Shown piece after piece: positions 21,095 through 34,258 of a DNA stretch of 64,000 bases. The stretch spans positions 1-64,000 of the forward strand of contig CP021231.1 of NCBI GenBank assembly GCA_003999685.1. Direction: 5' to 3'. This stretch comes from Taiwanofungus camphoratus (lineage: Eukaryota; Basidiomycota; Agaricomycetes; Polyporales; Taiwanofungaceae). A program made the position numbers and the translations under genes. Under the pieces are notes generated by a model. It searched no databases and was not told where the DNA came from. It saw only the letters and a program-made list of their open reading frames with translations. Each line of letters begins with the position of its first letter. Position 1 is the stretch's first letter.

Positions 21095-21718
21095 TAGCAG
21101 AGTAAAGGCAGTTTATTTCTGTTATTTTTTCAACCGCCAGAAGAGAACGCTTGCATAGAAATCGGCGTTGCCGCAACGTCCACCGCTTTCAAAGGGTAGC
21201 AGCGGTATGGACTGATTTTGGACTGCAAGATAGGTCGATCATCACGTGATGGCCAACGTCGATCGCGTTCAGACCGCTCGAACTGAGTCTGCCAAGTCGT
21301 GCACTTCAAGTCGTTTACGGTACAGCACAGAAACAAGCATACCGTCAAGGATTAGATAGTGGCGTGAGACTACTTCTCACCGTCGTGTCGCACCAACTGA
21401 CCTCCGAGTCGTTTTGCCGCGGAACACCGCTCTTACATGTTCTTCAGAACTAGATATCTCACGCTCCTGAGAGTCGTGGCTGTTTGCTCGACTAGAGGTC
21501 TAACCCATCGGTCAACCTGCAATTAGATCCTTTCCACTTGAACAATAACAGCGGATTCTTAATTTACCATTCCCAGAACATGCAGGAAAATCCATTGTTT
21601 GGTTCCTGTCTTCTATCATACAAGCCCTGGATAATTTATACTGACCGCCATCTCTGCTTCCGGTTTCACCGCTACTGTTTCTCGACGCATCCAGAGGCCT
21701 GACCTGTCAGTGACTAGC

Positions 21719-22694
21719 ATGATGATCAAGCTGTACGGTTTCCCGTTCTCGCATGCCACTCGAAGGGCCGCGCTTGTCTTCAAAGAAATGAACGTGCCTT
21801 ATGAGCTCGTCATGGTAGACATGCTCAAGAACGAACATAAAGCTGCTTGGTTTATGGAACAGCAACCATTCGGTCAAGTTCCGGCTATCGACGATGATGG
21901 ATTTCAGCTCTTTGAAAGTCGGGCCATCGGACGCTATATTGCCACAAAGTATGCGAGTCAGGGTCCCAAACTCTTGCCTCATCCTTCCGATGTCGAAAAG
22001 TGGGCGCTCTTTGAGCAGGCAGCCAGTATTGAATTGTGTAATTTTGATCCATTCGCGAACGAATTGACGTGGGAGAATATCTTCAAAAAGTAAGTGGTTC
22101 GCCTTGGGCGTGCGTTCGTGTTCTGCAATCTTGAACGTACTACGTTTCTATATTTCAGGCATGCTGGTGGCGTGACGGATGAGAAGGTTGTCGCGGATCT
22201 CGTACAGACGCTTGATAGCAAATTGGATGCATATGAAGTTATTCTTTCGGATTCAAAATATCTTGCCGGTGATGTGAGTAAAACCTACTCTTGGATCCAA
22301 ACCTCTTCATATGAGCCTTGCTCCAATAGGAGGTGACACTTGCGGATTTATTCCATCTCCCGTTCGGTACCACTCTTGGCCTTATGGGGTATGACATGCT
22401 GGTGTCCGAAAGCAGGCCAAACGTCGTTAGGTGAGCACTCCGGTCCTATCCCAGTCTTCCTACTTGTACCTGTTGAACTCGTGAAGGAGGAGGTAACCAC
22501 TTTCAATTGGTGGTGATAGACTTCGTGATGATGTCGCGATGACCAGCCTATGTGATAGTTTTGTTTTTCCTGACGTCCTTGCTCATCACATTCTCTTCTC
22601 GTCCATCCTGTTAAACTCATCAATTCGTGATCGTAGGTGGTGGAAAGACATCAGTGCCCGTCCGTCCTGGCAAGCTATAAAGGATGGTGCTTAA
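21719..22694 (+). CDS. Glutathione S-transferase
   Basis: Four exons (21719-22089, 22159-22273, 22330-22430, 22637-22694) give 214 aa. The N-terminal thioredoxin-like half starts MMIKLYGFPFSHATRRAAL and contains GQVPAIDDDGFQLFESRAI, the cis-Pro and Glu-Ser glutathione-binding segment. The helical C-terminal half contains EVTLADLFHLPF. This resembles the phi-like cytosolic class common in fungi, which conjugates glutathione to electrophiles. The last intron (206 nt) is long for this locus. It runs divergently from the zinc-finger gene, with about 620 bp between the two starts. An upstream in-frame GTG was rejected in favour of the ATG at 21719. Confidence 0.92.
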
Positions 22695-23096
22695 GCAAGA
22701 GCTTCGCCTGTTGTTAACACTGCAGGAATGAAATTACATATATGGGATTTCCCAGAGGACGTAATAGGCCTAGTCGTTTGAATCCCATACCAAGCTCGAG
22801 AAGTGAAACCGATATAGGAACTCATCTGTGTCTATTTTTTTCATTCTCCCATAGATGAATTGCCTAGTCATTCTTTGCCTTATCACTGTGTCACTGTGCT
22901 CGACTCTCGTCGTGTGCGATGATGAACATTGAGTATCGTCACTCTAAGCCCTTTCCCGGTATTTTCAAGTTACTGCGATGTGTTTGAATGGACATTCAAA
23001 TGTCGACTATCATTCACAAACTTCTGAGTACAGTACAAGACTAGCCTCTACGCTTTGTTCAATATGTTGACCACTTGTCTGAGCCACACAAAACTC
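22695..23096. other. Intergenic, convergent 3' ends
   Basis: About 400 bases between the stop of the glutathione S-transferase gene and the stop of the large minus-strand gene. No gene or repeat is seen. Confidence 0.6.
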
Positions 23097-26000
23097 TCAA
23101 TCTTTATTCGTAGAATCAATCTCCTCCAATTCCTTCCGCCATGCTTCTCTGTTCTTAGCCGCAAACTTCTTGACCTGGATATAAGCCCGGTGTCATCAAC
23201 TATGTTCAATTAAAAGATGGCTAAGCTTACCATATCGTGAACCTTCAGTGCATGGTTACCTAAACAGTATATAGATCAGTGTTCATACAGGAAGATTGGA
23301 TGAGCCATACACACCACCATCATCATTGTATTCCATTGTAGCATGCAGCTCAAGCTGGACAGGAAGTAGGGGAAATTATCAGCACGGAGTCAAGGGTATG
23401 ATCATTATACTGACCGGGTTGTCGGTATCTGGGGTGAGCAAAATGCCGTACAGAATTTGTAGCACAACACTGAGAATGACAAGTCAGCGATGCATGGGGT
23501 TAACATATGCATACTGACTTTATAGTCATGTCCACAAGCCAGCTCCTATCAAGAGCGGCATGGCAAACCTTTCCATGTCGATTGATGTTGGGGTGCAAGA
23601 TTGGGGTAATGAAATGCCTGTTAACAGCAAGCCATGGCCATTGTTAGGGAGCTATCATGGATCGCAATGCCAGTTCTTACACTTCTGGTGCGGCTTGCGG
23701 ATAGTCACCGCCGAAATCTATGTAGGCCAGAAACGTGCCACCCTCATACGGCGACTGCATCGATGATAAGACATTAGATGCAGGGGCTAAGAGGACCACT
23801 TACCCCTTCAGGTGCTTCAATAACAATCTGACAGTTAAGGATCAATTCAAGCAGATTAATCCTAAAATCCAAAATATATGCACCTTCCAAAAAGCCAGGT
23901 CATCACCGACATATACGTCAATAGCAGCTTCAAGCAGCAATTAGCTTTCATTCCGTTTGGTCAATAGGTAAAATGGATATATCTACGATGCGGAGAGTTC
24001 ACAATATCTCGTACTTCCTGCATCAGCCTTCGTTGCCTATCAGTGCTAGAAGGCGGTGCACTTCTTGCTGCAGCCTTATGCGCTGATTGTAGCGGTTCAC
24101 ACAGGCGCTGGTGGGCAGCGTGATAAGTCAAGCTCTGCTTTGGACCTCTACTTATAACACTGAGCTGTGCTTACCTCGTGAAGTTTACGATCAGGGCACT
24201 TTTCAGCCGTAACGACATCCATCTACATATGAGTAAGGTAGATTAGAATGAGGCCGTCTGTCAAAACTCTACGACACAGGTCAGGAATTCATACCGGATA
24301 CGTCCACAGATCATTATATTTCGATAAGTGCCACTGATGTCGCACGATTGGTTTTGGAGGCTATAGCCGCATGGTAAGCATCGATTAAGCCCATGATGAA
24401 AGCAACTTACTCGTTCTACTCTATCCTTGGCACGGAGAACAGTTTCAAGTTCGACAATATTTAGAGCGTTCTCAAGCTGCTTGTATCTTAATACGTTTGA
24501 ACGTTGGTTCAGATACAATAAGCGACTGACCGTATCCACTTTGAAGGAATATCCTCCAGTCACAACAGAGATAGGATGCAGGACGTTGGTCAATCTGCCT
24601 GTTTGTACTACTATGGAATCGACAATGATTCCGGTCTGTTGAAGCCTTGCAGCCACCGCGTTAGCGGATACGTTTGATCCAATATCGAAACCTGAAGCAC
24701 AAATTGAGGTTCATTATGCTGGTATTATGCAAATATTCCCAAACGCACCATCTGTCAAACAGATTATTCTCAAAGCCGTAGAAGGGTGCTGAAACAGCGT
24801 TATTCCGGAGAAGAAAATAGGGGAAAAGTTTGATCTCACTTGATGCTTGAATCTCGTCAGCATTGAATGCGCAACTGCAAGACCATCAAATAAAGGAGTG
24901 TCACCATCAGCCTAAGAAGGTGTCAGATCACGATTTACAGAAGTGATATCACCAGAATCACCTTCACACTCTTTAGTGTATCGCGGAACTGCTCTTTAAG
25001 TAAGGTAACCTCCTGCGAACATCACAATCGATGAAAGAAAGAAAAAAATCCTCATTTTCAAATATACCTGTACTTCTGTAACTCGTCTTCCAAAAGTGAC
25101 AAGGCCTGGCCACAAAATGTAATATGATGATCATGACCTTGCACGCATACCGGTAGATATCCTTACCGACAGCGATGGGATGATCAAAGGCTTCCGATTT
25201 GTTGATGAATCTGAGGAACAGTTAAGACGTGACCTTCCGGTCTGGTAGCCGTTCACTCACGCTTCAAAGGCTTGTTTGACCACGTCCAACCTAGGAAAGG
25301 GTGATGCTTAATTACGCATGGCTGAATAGCTATAAAAAACAAACCTGCTCATCGAGCGTGAGTCTATACGAGTGCGTTCTGCCCCCGTTGCAATATAATG
25401 CCAAGCTTATTTCCAAGGTCAATCGAGGATATGGGAAAGAGCTATAAGCCACTAACCTCGGAGATCGAGATCCAGGGTATTAACAGATACCCTATCGTCA
25501 GATCCAATGGACTCGACATAGGCTGATAGATCGTGCAGAGACGTAATCGGCTCCAAAGCTCGACCGCGGAAACTCCCATCGCCATAATCACGCAGCCCTG
25601 ATCCAATCTACATGAGATCAGGTCGCTCGCCTAAGTAAATGACTTACCATGCCATAGGCGCGAAGTCGACGGTCTGCGCTCAGAGAATGACCATTCATCG
25701 AAGAGGATTGACAATACAGATACCGTCCCAGGAAGCGTGACAAATAGTCGTGCACGACCCCCACCAGTGCCAATCTGGATGAGGAACGGTCGCTGCCGTG
25801 CTCGAAAAAATGCGCGGGGCCTTCCTCGCAGAAACGCAAGAATTGGCTGAAGCAAGCTCCCAACAGATATCAATGGAGAGTCCGCGTCGATGTCGATGGT
25901 TGGATCCAGGGGAGAAGTTCCATAGACATTGCGCCAAGACTCAATACAGCGTCGTTCGTATACGAACCCTGATATGATGTGTTTGGATCAATTTTAATCA

Positions 26001-29000
26001 ACCATGACTGGTACAACTACTAACCATCAGTCGCTCTGACGGGATCGACGAAAATATCACCGCTCAGAGGGTCAATGAATCGCTGGTTTCACTGGATACG
26101 ATTGTAACGCAAAGGAGTTTGGAAACTTACCACAGGAACACCGTTCGATGCAACAGTATTGCTACCTTCTTTAACACGCGCCGCATGCTGTAGTAAATGG
26201 TCAACGAGCTGCGCCTTCAAGGAACGATCGGTGGCTACAGCCACAAAGTCTTCTAAGTCAGATAAACTAAATATGAAATGCATCAATGCAACTTTAGAAT
26301 AGTGGAGGCAAAAGAGCTTACCTTGTGTTTACTACAGATGCCTCCGATTGAGTGCCTTGCCAGTGCGTACGTGCATACAAAATTCTGAGTTCATCAATAG
26401 CTTTATCCGCTCTCTCTACCCTTCTGGCGACATTTCTGTTAATTTCGCGCCATGACCCTTGCGTAGGCTCTCCGCGATATATATAGCGACTGATGCTTGG
26501 AAGGCAATCTAGACCTGTAACAAACGATTTCGCTAGACGCAATGAGCTATATAAGCATCTATAACAAAATGAGGTTGGTCTAAGGCTAACCAGATTCAAT
26601 AGCGGAGCTGAGGCCATCCCGACGTCTGAAAAAGCAGTTCATGAGATTCTGTTCCGCCCTTTGGTCCGAATTCTCTTCGTCAACATTGCTGTCTGTTTGA
26701 TTGAAGTCTTTCTCCATAGACCGCGAGAGATACAACGCCACAAATGCAAACTTGGATGAGATTGGGTCTCCACATTTCTCATGTTCACCTACCAACAGCC
26801 TCCTCGATTTCTCTTGTGTCCACTCTGTCCGTTCTCGAAGAGCCGAAGGCATCAATGTCCCACTCGTCTGTTTTTTTACGTGCATCGATGAGGGGTTGTA
26901 ATTTCAAAGCAACCTGTGAGTACACAAAATCATCAGTCTTCTGGGCTGGAATGCACATGACAGCAAAACGGCCTCACAACATTGACGTCGACGGCTGCTT
27001 CTCCGCCATGACATGGTCGGAGTATAAGCATGTCCTCTCCTGGAGCGGCGCATGGCCCCCCTCGTGAAATGTATACCGCATTGTATCCAACCTCATAAGC
27101 GTCAGTGCAGGAGTAACAACCTGCTTCAGACTGAGGGGCGCGTGAATTGGCAGCTCGGCATTTGCTGTCAATTGCGGCACTGAATTGCCTCGGCCTGAGC
27201 ATACGAGAGATGATTGTAATTGGCTGGCTATTCTCGTCAAAGACGACCAACTGAGAAACCTTCTGCGCAGAACGATGGCACAAGAACACAAGGCCTTCAG
27301 GAGCCTCTCCCAGAGTACTTACCCCTCCGGAGGGATCGAAGAGAGGGCCCCCTTTCTGTCTGATAGTCGCTGTTCGACGACTACACCTCCGTACAAAACA
27401 GGATCTCGCAGAGACTCTCCAGATAATTCACTGTAAGTACGACAGCTTCAATGAGCGTGACGATGCAGAATGAATGAACGCTAACCATGCTAGTGGGACA
27501 TGTTTGAAAGGCTAGACTGCAGATGCTCGAAGGTCTTGTCCCGGTAACGTGAAAGGCCCTTTGGGGCGTTCGACCAACATACTAAACAATATACGCGTTC
27601 CTTCGAATACGCGGGTTGTATCCCCCTTTGTCACATGCGGATGTACAACATCGAGAGCGAGGTGATACATAGCCTCGCTGAGAGCCCTCATCTCTTCAGG
27701 ATGAAGGCTTCCGTTCATTGTCAAAACATATAATGATCTTACAGCTGAGAAAAGTTCCAGCACTCATCATACATTGTGAGAGAGAGCCTCACCAGGTGGG
27801 AAGCGAGTGAGAGCCAATAAATGATTCAACATTCGGGTCTGCATATTTTTCTCGTCTGTACTTTTTCCCGAGACCCTAGGATGTCGATCAGTTTCAATCA
27901 CCTACCCTGGAAGAGATACATACGATAGGTAATGAGTGAAAACAAGGAGAGCCGACAGAAAGGCAGCCATGCCACGGTCTGTTTGTCGAATAGCCGGATG
28001 CTAGATATAATAGAGCAATCTGGATTCAATAACAAAGGCGAGTAAATAATGTCTGTTTGTCGTACCCAATCAGCCCGTGTTGTGTACACTGCAGCCTTAC
28101 CAACTCTCTTCACCTCCACTAGCTCTACTCTGTGTTTTCGGATGACATAAAGGGCAATCTCTTCCCCGTCCTGGACGCCAGAGTCCAACCCAAGATCTTC
28201 AATAGTTAAAAATGGGGATTCGTTGAAGATCGGCGACGATACATGGTGCAGATCAACTACATGGGTAAGCTCGGGTGGGGAGGGAGGTGGTCCATTCAGC
28301 GAGAAGCGACGAATCCCATCGAACTCAACATGACGAGATGTGCAGCAGATCGATACAACAGTCGAATGCCGGAAGGAAACAAGCCTGAAACCGAAACCAT
28401 AAAGTTAACCCTTATCGTCGTGTCCAGAGCCCATGCAATCCATACCCTGTGTTTTTCCTGTCGTACTGTGCAAGAAATTCAGATCTTGTAGATTGAACTA
28501 GCAATACGGATGCTTACCATTCTGACCATAAGGCCAGGGCCAAGATGATGGTATTTGGAGGAGAGAATGTCGATAACTGAAGGACGTTCAGTGCAGTCTC
28601 ATGACAAAGACATATGGTCATAACTCGTACTTTCTTGGTCGCTTAGGTTGATCATTGCTTCATCCGCCACTATAAATCCATCTGGAAGCTGGACCTTCCC
28701 AACGACCGAACCAGAATGTACTACTACCAGATGAGGTGCTACAGATGAATGGCGACAACAATGAGTGTGACATCGTCTGCGAAAACGTATAATATGATGC
28801 GTACAACGTGTATCGAAAGGGATCGCCCCTGCGGAAACCAAAGACGTAGGGCAACCTGCAGGACAACCTTGCACTGAGGATGTTCGGGAAAAGTAACAAT
28901 GAGCATGGAATATGTGCTTGCATCTTTGGGAGATAAGGACAACATCAATGAGCAGCATAGTCCGATAAGGCTCAACAAAGAGCATACCCCGCATTCTGGG

Positions 29001-30178
29001 TCACTACCAGTCAACAAAGATATTCCAAATTCTCAAGCTCTCATGCAGCGCACCTGAACCCAAAGGGCAGTATTTAATGCTTTGGGCTCCTCCTCCCTTA
29101 CCATCCTCATGGACCTTCTGCAGGCATCTCTCGCAGGGAAACCCTATAGGGTGTTCAATAAATCTCTCCACGCAGGGTCGATCAATCCGAACGGACACAC
29201 CGAACAATTCAGTACATATCTTGCACTCCAATGCAGATGGCGAAGCACCGAGAAGGCCGTCCCCTAGGAGACAGACAGTGGAAGCTAAAGAGATGAGAAT
29301 GATGAAACCGTAAGCTATGGCGTACCGAGGGCAGCATGCGAATAGTGACAACTGGGCTCTCCGCAAACGGAACCGTCGACTTCTCTGGAGCAGTGAAGTT
29401 GTTCGAAACGTCCCTCTAGCCAATTATGAGGAAACATAGTAAGCTTCACTCGCCAGGATGGTGAAACACAGACTACTGACGAGTAGAGAGCTGATTAGCA
29501 ACAGTGCAAGCGCAAGTTCCCGAAACTCCTTTGTGGGCTAGTTTGTCTTGATCTTTAAGTTGAATGGAAGCCACACTGAGCCACCCCAGAGCTCGAGCGG
29601 CTTCTCGCCGGATTGTGTCCTGCAATGACAAGTCAGCTGCCAGTACAGAAAAGTGGACGGAACCCGAGCCATACCATTGAGAACTTGACGCTGACAGCGC
29701 GACCCTCGAATGCTAAAACCTTCGCAGGCTCCTCCTTTCCACTGTTTCTAGCCAGTTCCAGGGTGATCAAGGCAACCTTGACGTGTTTGTCCTTGACTGC
29801 AGGATCAGGTAATGCATGATAAGACTCGGGCAGCTCGTTTCCTTTGGGTTTTCCACGAGGTTCAAGAGGGGGATGTGAAGGTGTCGGGGCAGTGACACTC
29901 GACACCGCAGACGGAGATAATTCATTAATACGAGCGTACACTGGCTCATCGGGACGGATGACGTCCCCAACCTGATCATCGGGAAAAAGCAGTGATCCGT
30001 CAAGAAGAGCGAGTGAGAGCTGCGGGACAACGTCTGAGCTCAAGCCACGCCGACGCGATACTTCTGCCGCGAGCTGGGCCACTGTTTGCGTAGAAAAGAC
30101 GGGGACAACAAGACGCGAAAGTCCAGTTCCTGCACACGCGGAGACCTCCACTATAACCCGCAGTTTTGGGCCATCCAT
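23097..30178 (-). CDS. Multi-exon ubiquitin-system protein: Ubl, RING-like, U-box, vWA and E2 domains
   Basis: The first exon (30178 down) starts MDGPKLRVIVEVS and resembles a ubiquitin-like fold (QLSLALLDGSLLFPDD). A RING-H2-like half (CKHIFHAHCYFSR, then GCPAGCP) is read near 28850-28910. A U-box is split over two exons near 26090-25880 (RFIDPLSGDIFVDPVRATDG, then FVYERRCIESWRNVYGTSP). A vWA domain spans about 25440-24290 (GDTPLFDGL, LRIICLTDG, GIIVDSIVVQTG, VTGGYSF). An E2 domain at about 24060-23097 holds RDIVNSPHRR, AFWKVHIF, EGGTFLAYIDF, HPN and the catalytic Cys in KVCHAALDRSW, and ends in KKFAAKNREAWRKELEE. There are probably more than 20 exons with introns of about 50 nt. I did not resolve them all, and the span could hold two genes. 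It would act as a combined ubiquitin E2/E3. The cellular target is unknown. Confidence 0.75.
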
Positions 30179-30798
30179 CGTAAACGAGTTAGTTGGAATA
30201 TGCTACTACTTGCACTGATAAGAGGAAGGATTGGAATATGCGAAAAGTTGCGGACACAAGTGAAGGACGAGCAGCAGCTTAAGGTTCAAGACAGGCGCCG
30301 GTGTACTTGGATTGAGCTCGATATGGCAGTCCTTAGGCCTCGTACATACACTACACTGGGTACTCTATCGCCTGAGGTGTTAGCGTGACGCTCCAAACCA
30401 TACGACTCACAGACGCGTCCCGTCTCAAAATCGAACACTGATAATGGCAGAACCAAAAACATCGCAAGAAGCAAGGATTGTTTCCGAGGTACGAAACATT
30501 CTGAGCCGCGCAGGACTGTGTCACGTTACCGCGTCCTCCAAGAACGCGTCGCCTAATCACGCGTTTGTGTCACACTCGCAAGTGTACAGGTCAAAAAAGA
30601 AAACGTATAAAGCCGTGGACGGTAACAATAGGTATATGATATTCGAGGATATATACTAGACTATGTCGGTAGTAACTATGGATACAAAACGAGATCATAA
30701 GGATGCGTAAATTTGTGATCAACGATGGACAACGTCTGTGATGAGATGCGAATAGACATGGACACGACATCATGGAGAAATTAGGAAAGAGACTAGCT
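30179..30798. other. Intergenic, no gene seen
   Basis: About 620 bases between the start of the ubiquitin-system gene and the stop of the next minus-strand gene. Short ORFs here lack support. It probably contains the promoter of the ubiquitin-system gene. Confidence 0.5.
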
Positions 30799-31590
30799 CT
30801 ATAACCACGCGCAAATAAGTTCGGGCTGAAAGACATTGCCATACACTTGATGCAAGGCGACAAGACGAATATCAAACAGTTCAAGATGATCGGTCTCAAC
30901 CCGCCAGGGATGATATGCACTTACGGGTCGCTCCTGGTTAAGCCTCTAGAATAGTTTAAGTTAGTGAACCAGCTTCGAAGCATATCTAAGGGTCTTACAC
31001 GCAGTAAATAAAGGACATGGCCTGCAATCTCCTTAGCAAGCTGGGCACGCGTAATAGGTTGATTAGAAGAAACTGAGGTTCCAATCGTCCTGGTCATTGT
31101 CCCTCCTGCAGTATAGCCAGGCCACTGCAAAAGTGCACCATCTTGAGTAACAAACCAGTCAAGTGAGCAAGATCAGACTCACGCTGATATATAGCTGAAT
31201 GCGATCCAGTCGCAATGCATATAGGACAGCATCGTTTGGATTCTGGATAGAGGCACGCGTCACGCTCGACCCGTCTCCCCAGAGATCGCGACACGGAGCT
31301 CCAGCGCCTCTCTCCGCACCAACCAAGTCGAAAGTAATCGGCCGTAGCGTTGGCGGCGGAGGTCCGTTCCACGATACAGTAGGCTTGAACAGGGCTTGGG
31401 GCACTGTGTGCGGACCCTTCAGACGCGTAGGGTCGGACTGGTCACATTGATTGCGCCGGGCTGACCGCATGGGTTGCATGAGCGGCACAGGATAGAAATC
31501 GGTGGGTAATATCGCAACCGATGGATCCAGGGCGGAGTAAGAAGAGACTCTCTGGCCATTAATACTGGTTCGGGGCAAGAGGTCGGACAT
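30799..31590 (-). CDS. Uncharacterised protein, 226 aa
   Basis: Three exons (31590-31183, 31124-30999, 30945-30799) join in frame to 226 aa with clean GT-AG introns of 58 and 53 nt. The protein begins MSDLLPRTSINGQRVSS and has a Pro-rich middle. It then has a more ordered C-terminal half with ALRLDRIQLYIS, WPGYTAGG, ITRAQLAKEIAGHVLYLL and a Trp/Asp-rich end (HPWRVETDHLELFDIRLV). There are no membrane segments or catalytic motifs. It resembles lineage-restricted basidiomycete proteins with a C-terminal WPGY...ITR..LA pattern, but that is from memory and gives no function. Confidence 0.75.
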
Positions 31591-31602
31591 TATGATAATT
31601 TT

Positions 31603-32327
31603 TCAAAGCGGAAGTATATGCAAGAAAAGGTATTGAAGATCGAAAGCGACGAGGAAAACTGGTACAGACATACCTATCGTTCCGAGATTTATGTTGGCCA
31701 GAGACAAAGCGGTTGCCGCGGCCAACATCGTCAAAGTGCACAATGCATATAATGAGGAGCGTGGCCATGCAAGGGCAAAGCGACTTTCAAAAGAACCATG
31801 CACCAACAGTGGCTTGGACGTTTGTGACCCCGAGTGGCTGCACTGAGTACGATGAAAGGTGAAACGGACAGTGGCAATAAAGCCAAGGGAACATGTAAAA
31901 CATGCAACAAACCATGCCCCAATACCGTCATAATTCCAAACATTGTGTATCACTCAATCTTGGATCGACGACGAATGCTTGCAGATGAGTCAGCCAAACC
32001 CTAAGAGGCAGACTTGTTCCGGTCGTACAAGTCAAAAGAAACAGTAGTATCAGGACACATAAAAAACATTCCGAGAAAGTCGAACGGTTAATGCATTGAT
32101 AAAACCGGAGTGCACTGGGTCTAACAACGGGATGTTTGTATAAGACCTCGCTCGTCATCGTAAATCGTGCACATACCGATGAGAAACGTGCAAGACAGCG
32201 TAAAATCTGTCAGGGCGCGTCGTAGATTGTATTTCCGTTTCGGACCCTGTTGATTGTCACGGAGTACAACCGAAAGCGATTCAGATGGCCGAGCCGTACG
32301 TATAATTATCCAGGAGGCTACAGTCAT
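31603..32327 (-). CDS. Putative multi-pass membrane protein
   Basis: Two or three exons on the minus strand appear to encode about 200 aa. The first reads MTVASWIIIRTARPSESL up to FTLSCTFLIG. A middle segment has CFLCVLILLFLLTCTTG. A last exon holds GIGAWFVACFTCSLGFIATV, LYALCTLTMLAAATALS and SVPVFLVAFDLQYLFL. Four hydrophobic spans are apparent. Intron phases at both joins could not be settled, so the model is tentative. It sits immediately upstream of the 226-aa gene on the same strand, so the short gap must hold that gene's promoter. Confidence 0.4.
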
Positions 32328-32522
32328 CCTATGTGGATTTCCAGATCAACAAGTTCGGAAATAGCGAAGGTAAATTAGAGTCGCCCGTGCTTTAAAACTA
32401 GAATCGGTGTACTGCGACAGCAAGTGCAGGTAGATGAACTCCAAGGAGCCGCTCACATAACTCTTTGAGATCTCAAGATATTCTTTGCTGACTTTAATTC
32501 TCATCTCAATGCAAATGACACG

Positions 32523-32614
32523 GGCCGACTGGCGAAATGGCATCGCGTCTGACTACGACCTTTCTACCATCAACCGTTATCAGGAGATTGCAGGTTCGAC
32601 CCCTGCGTCGGTCA
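32523..32614 (+). tRNA. tRNA-Arg(ACG) with intron
   Basis: Acceptor stem GGCCGAC (32523-32529) pairs with GTCGGTC (32607-32613), with discriminator A at 32614. The D stem is GCG/CGC. The anticodon stem TCTGA pairs with TCAGG. The loop reads CT-ACG-A, which puts anticodon ACG at 32555-32557, then a 20-nt intron (32559-32578) in the canonical place after position 37. The T arm GCAGG-TTCGACC-CCTGC is perfect. Internal A- and B-box matches are visible, and a TTTT terminator follows at 32615. Confidence 0.9.
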
Positions 32615-33084
32615 TTTTGCCTGTCATTCTTGTTTTCAATCTCTTTGTGCCTGTGTCTACTCCATGGCAGAGGATCCGTTGATTTGTATCGCAGTTTCTC
32701 GCGATAGATCGTAGAGACAAGATTGGAAATAAATACATTACAGTGTAAGGACTCACGGTAGGTGGAATGCTCTATATAGAGAAATTTCTGAAACGAGTTG
32801 ATGGATGAGGTTGGCCACATAATTAAGTAGCTGATACTAGTAAATATGTACCTACAGGGTGAGATGTAACATAAAGTGACAGGGATATCACAGTGATAGC
32901 GGAATATGGCATGAAAATGACATGCAAGAAAAGGCTAATTGGTGATCGTAAAGTCTCGTAAGCCAATGCTAGAAACCGAACATATGTTGCTACATAACAG
33001 TCATGTGTCCCTTCACCCTACGATGCTGTCGCATCCCTCGATATACACTCATAACCATAAAAAGCTGGCCGCGGGCGGGCCACC

Positions 33085-34258
33085 TCATCGCCTAGCCACA
33101 CGCTTGCGCTCGCGACCGCCCTCCTCTTCAATGTCCATCGCTTCAGCGGTTTGATGGGTCTGGTTCTGATCTTGAATATGATGCTGAAGAGATCCCAGCG
33201 CTGCACCCCGCGCACTTCTCGTCCGCCTTCTGCCAGCAGTGGCGGAGTTACCGGAGCTGGCCGCACCGGCAGGTACGTCAGAGCCAACGGGCGGCACTGT
33301 AGAGTCAAGCATCATGACATTGTGCCGTCGCTTGGAGCCAACATTTGTCTCCGATATGTTCGCTGTAGGGCTAGGAAATAGCGACGGTACATCGATAGGG
33401 GTGCTTGCATGGGAAAGGATAGCAGTGCTAGGCGCGTCAAAGGTGAACGGTGCGCCAGAAGGTGCAGAGACGATAGAGGATTCCTTCCCATTCGAGAGAG
33501 CGAATAAGCGGGTCTTGGAAGTCTTCTGAAGTGAAAGAGACTGGGGGTGCTGAGTGGAAGAGAGACGAAGAGCAGACGAGGGGGACGGCGATGGTGATGA
33601 AAGGTGAGTTTGAGTGCTCGGGAAGAGTGAAGGGGTATGTGGCGTCGGAGGCGCTGCGCAGGGCTGTGACATCGAAGTTTCAATCTGAATAAGCCTCATT
33701 AACTGCTGCAATAGCCGCAACTTACGAGTTCTTTGCTCTTCACAGCGCCAGACGTATCCGTGGATAGGTTCGGGACCTTTGAAGCTGTCGCGCCTCCTGA
33801 GCCCTTGGTACTCGATGGACCGACATTGCCGTCCGACTTGGCGCGCTCTCTTTCCTTCTCCTTCTCCTCATCCTCGTCTTCTTCCTCTTCTCTCGATTTG
33901 ATCGCTTCGAGGCGAGCCTCGATATAATCCATGATTCTTCCTATTGTCATCCCGCGACCATCGGTGTCAGTGGACTCGCCAGTTGAGACGCCCTGCTGGA
34001 TCATGATAAGTAGATCCTGGCATGCTGTGGCATAGCCAGCGTTGTAAGCCCTCTTGGATGTACGTCGGGACGAGCGATAGAGAGTCGTAAGGCTGAGTGC
34101 GGCAGCTAGACATCGAGTCAGTCCTGATAGACGATCGTGATTATTGAGGATATAAAGCAAGATGCACCTTTGAAGTTGTTGGTGAGATCCTTCTCGGCAT
34201 TGGCCAGGTTCGAGGTTGGGAGAGAGTTGGCCAGCATATTGAGATTGAGGGACTCCAT
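33085..34258 (-). CDS. Uncharacterised fungal protein, 349 aa
   Basis: Three exons (34258-34168, 34105-33726, 33663-33085) join in frame to 349 aa, with two 62-nt introns. The N-terminal third is the ordered part: MESLNLNMLANSL, then AALSLTTLYRSSRRTSKRAY and AGYATACQDLLIMIQQGV. A long Glu/Asp/Lys/Arg-rich helix follows. The C-terminal half is Ser/Pro-rich and ends in a basic segment (RRRTRSARG, RERKRVARR), which suggests nuclear location. The helical N-terminal block is conserved in fungi as far as I remember, but no function is known to me. It is divergent from the ABC transporter gene across about 500 bp. Confidence 0.8.

Noticed and set aside
31603-31943. Alternative membrane-like frame FGIMTVLGHGLLHVLHVPLA in the same exon as the putative membrane protein
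   Set aside because: The neighbouring frame runs longer, has better-defined hydrophobic spans and ends at a plausible stop.
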